DNA from: a virus
IMG/VR virus record: IMGVR_UViG_3300044699_000057
Span: 1 to 47,713 of that record
Length of the DNA stretch: 47,713 nucleotides
Strand: one strand, 5' to 3'
Part shown: positions 46,169-47,713 of the stretch, piece after piece
How the letters are laid out: every line of letters starts with the position of its first letter
Numbering within the stretch: the stretch's first letter is position 1
Position numbers and translations under genes: made by a program
Notes under the pieces: model-generated
The model's database searches: none
Told to the model about the DNA's origin: nothing
What the model saw: the letters and a program-made list of their open reading frames with translations, nothing else

Positions 46169-47646
46169 CTACCCGGTGAGCGCGCCGAGTGTGTGCGGTA
46201 GGTGGAGTTTGCTTCGGCCGTTCCGCGGCGGGTCGAGGTACATGCATAGGTACCGTATGGATCCATGCTGTGGTCACCTTCCTTCACCGCTCTTCCTCAT
46301 GGCCGGGGCGGCGGTCCCACTCGTAGCCGCCGATCTCGTCGGTGAAGCACGTCGGTTTCTTGGCCTCCCGCAGGTCCTTGTCTCGGGACACGCAGGAGCC
46401 GCGCATCACGTAGACGCGCGGCTTGCCGTTCGCTCCGATCTTGAGGCGGGTGTTCGCTACCTGTAGCCCGATCTTGACGCGCTTGTCGGCGGCCCGGGTG
46501 GACAGGCCAAGCTCTCGTTCGAACAGGGCCCGGTCTCCGGCGTCATGGTCCGCGAGGATGACGCCGGTTTCGGCTCTTCCACTTGCCCTCACGCCGGCCG
46601 TCCTCCGTCACGTACTTGAGGCAGCGCTTCGCGAGCTGATCGGCGGTCCGTTTCGTCTCGTAGATCTCCCGGTACAGGTACACGGTGCCGTCCGGGTCGC
46701 GGGCCCAGAACTGCACGACCGCGGGTTGTTGAACCCCAGTCGATCGACCAGAAGCGGGGCCACGAGGTAGGCGGGGTGAACGGGGTCGACGACGTGTACG
46801 GACTCGTCCCACTCGTCGAAGATGACGTCTTCGGCGGCTACCCACAGCCGTGTCGCATGCGCTTGTAGCGGACGCCTCGCAGGCCATCGAGGCGGGCGAG
46901 GTAGGTACGGCCGTAAGTCCGTCTCAGTCGCCGTTGCGGTACATGCGGGGGTTGTCTTCGTGGCGGCTGTACAGGATGCGGGTGCGTCCGTCGTCGCAGC
47001 GTTGTTGAGGTGGTGGCTGGGGGGCCGGGGTTTGGTGCACATGACGAGTTGCTGTACGGGGAGGACGCCGTTTCGGAGTCGGCCGGTGACGGTGTCGACG
47101 TCTTCCTCTGTTACTTCCGGTGGCCTCATCGATCATGACCATGTCGAACTCGGTGGAGAGGACACGCGTCGACCGGTCGAGCCCACCGACAGTGACTGAG
47201 GATCCGTTCTGTAGCGGAACGCTGCGGGCTCCTGCGCTGACCCGCCGTAGAAGCGGACGAGTCCGGCGCCCAACGCCTCCTTGAGGATCTTGTGCCGGAC
47301 GACACGAGCGTTGACGCCGTCAGCGACGCGTGAGTCCTTCCGCAGGATCAGCCCCCGCGCCCCCGCGTTTATCGAGCATCAGCAAGTGCAGACGCATGAG
47401 GACACCCACGGACTTGCCCGTGCCAGCGGCGCCGGACAACAGCACCTCCGATCCTTCGACCGGAAGAGCTGCCGCCACGGCGCCGCGCGCCTCGAACTCG
47501 ACAACCGTCCACGCCGGCACGTCCGGCGGCGGGCGTTGTCCTCGTACATCCACCGCCAGAGGAACGGCCCGTCCAGCGAGTTGTCTTCGATCATAAGGGT
47601 CGCCTCACTGGCGTCCGTGTCGGGCGCAGCGCTCGGGCGTGGTCAC
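46169..47646 (-). CDS. terminase large subunit (right copy, frameshifted)
   Basis: ATPase-nuclease that cuts concatemeric DNA and drives it through the portal. About 490 residues. GTG at 47646 overlaps the small subunit stop. Walker A GAAGTGKS at about 47410-47433, Walker B MVMIDEAT at about 47119-47142, nuclease motifs FWSIDWGFNNP (clear in the left copy), ILADHDAGD at about 46555 and DHSMD at about 46270. The C-terminus reads CMYLDPPRNGRSKLHLPHTL and GALTG before TAG at 46169. Several one-base indels; one, at about 46285, is missing in both copies and separates EEER from VKEGDHSMD. Confidence 0.92.
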
Positions 47647-47713
47647 TTGAGTCCCGCCTCCTGTCCGAGGCTGCGGCGACGTTGGCTGCTGCGGCTTCGA
47701 GTGCTTCGGCGAG
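46209..47713. repeat. contig-end duplication, right copy
   Basis: Same sequence as 1-1497 with scattered indels (1505 bases against 1497). Joining the ends gives a unit of about 46.2 kb. It runs from the C-terminal region of the large terminase gene into the end of the small one. Confidence 0.93.
47643..47713 (-). CDS. terminase small subunit, C-terminal end (cut by contig edge)
   Basis: The last 20-odd codons of the gene seen whole at 1426-2315, ending at the TGA that overlaps the large subunit GTG. Minor indels relative to the left copy. It adds no new information except support for the wrap-around. Confidence 0.75.
   Translation of the reverse strand, partial: RRSTRSRSSQRRRSLGQEAGLK

Noticed and set aside
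1-47713. tRNA genes
   Set aside because: No stretch with a convincing acceptor stem, TTC-type T loop and CCA context was seen by eye; a tRNAscan run would settle it.

Overview
The window is an actinobacteriophage genome, most likely a siphovirus of Streptomyces or a relative. It is GC-rich (my impression, not computed), GTG starts are frequent, all credible genes lie on the minus strand, and neighbouring genes are joined by GTGA or ATGA stop-start overlaps. Bases 1-1497 and 46209-47713 are the same sequence apart from scattered one-base indels, so the contig is a circular or terminally redundant molecule of about 46.2 kb read slightly more than once round. Most one-base differences lie in short homopolymers, which suggests uncorrected long-read errors. 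Many genes in 1-22 kb and 41-47.7 kb are broken by such indels, while 22.2-41 kb is nearly clean. For broken genes I give the span from the inferred start to the inferred stop and describe the protein as read across the breaks.

Late genes, read leftward from the right end: terminase small and large subunits (the small subunit lies at 1.4-2.3 kb because the contig wraps), a DUF1360-like membrane protein, portal, Mu gpF-like head morphogenesis protein, a small head protein, capsid protease, a small protein, and the major capsid protein, which has hairpins on both sides and its own promoter-like site. Then come a virion protein of unknown role, a probable major tail protein, four fibre-like proteins, head-tail connectors, tail assembly chaperones, an 880-residue tape measure, baseplate and minor tail proteins including three C1q-like paralogues, an amidase endolysin and two small membrane proteins (holin-like). 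A strong intrinsic terminator at 22.15 kb closes this block.

Early genes continue leftward from 22.1 to 2.3 kb in several transcription units. The first (22.1-16.5 kb) has a RecE-like nuclease with a RecT-like annealing protein, a two-HTH DNA-binding protein, a pair of paralogues of unknown function and an Arr-like ADP-ribosyltransferase. The second (16.4-15.4 kb) starts from what looks like a leaderless promoter and has a Phd/YefM antitoxin-like protein followed by a replication initiator-like protein whose gene contains iteron-like repeats. The rest (15.2-2.3 kb) is a dense run of about 40 small genes, many with paired cysteines or Cys-Gly-His-His motifs. One block (8.3-5.9 kb) encodes several small membrane proteins next to a DUF2637 protein with a DNA-binding tail, a combination more typical of actinobacterial conjugative plasmids.

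Four intergenic sites share a promoter-like sequence (A[CT]AAGT[CG]T[CG]AT, followed by ACT in three of them), suggesting one control circuit for the early units. I saw no integrase, repressor, DNA polymerase, primase, tRNA or CRISPR array, so the phage probably depends on host replication enzymes and I cannot show that it is temperate.
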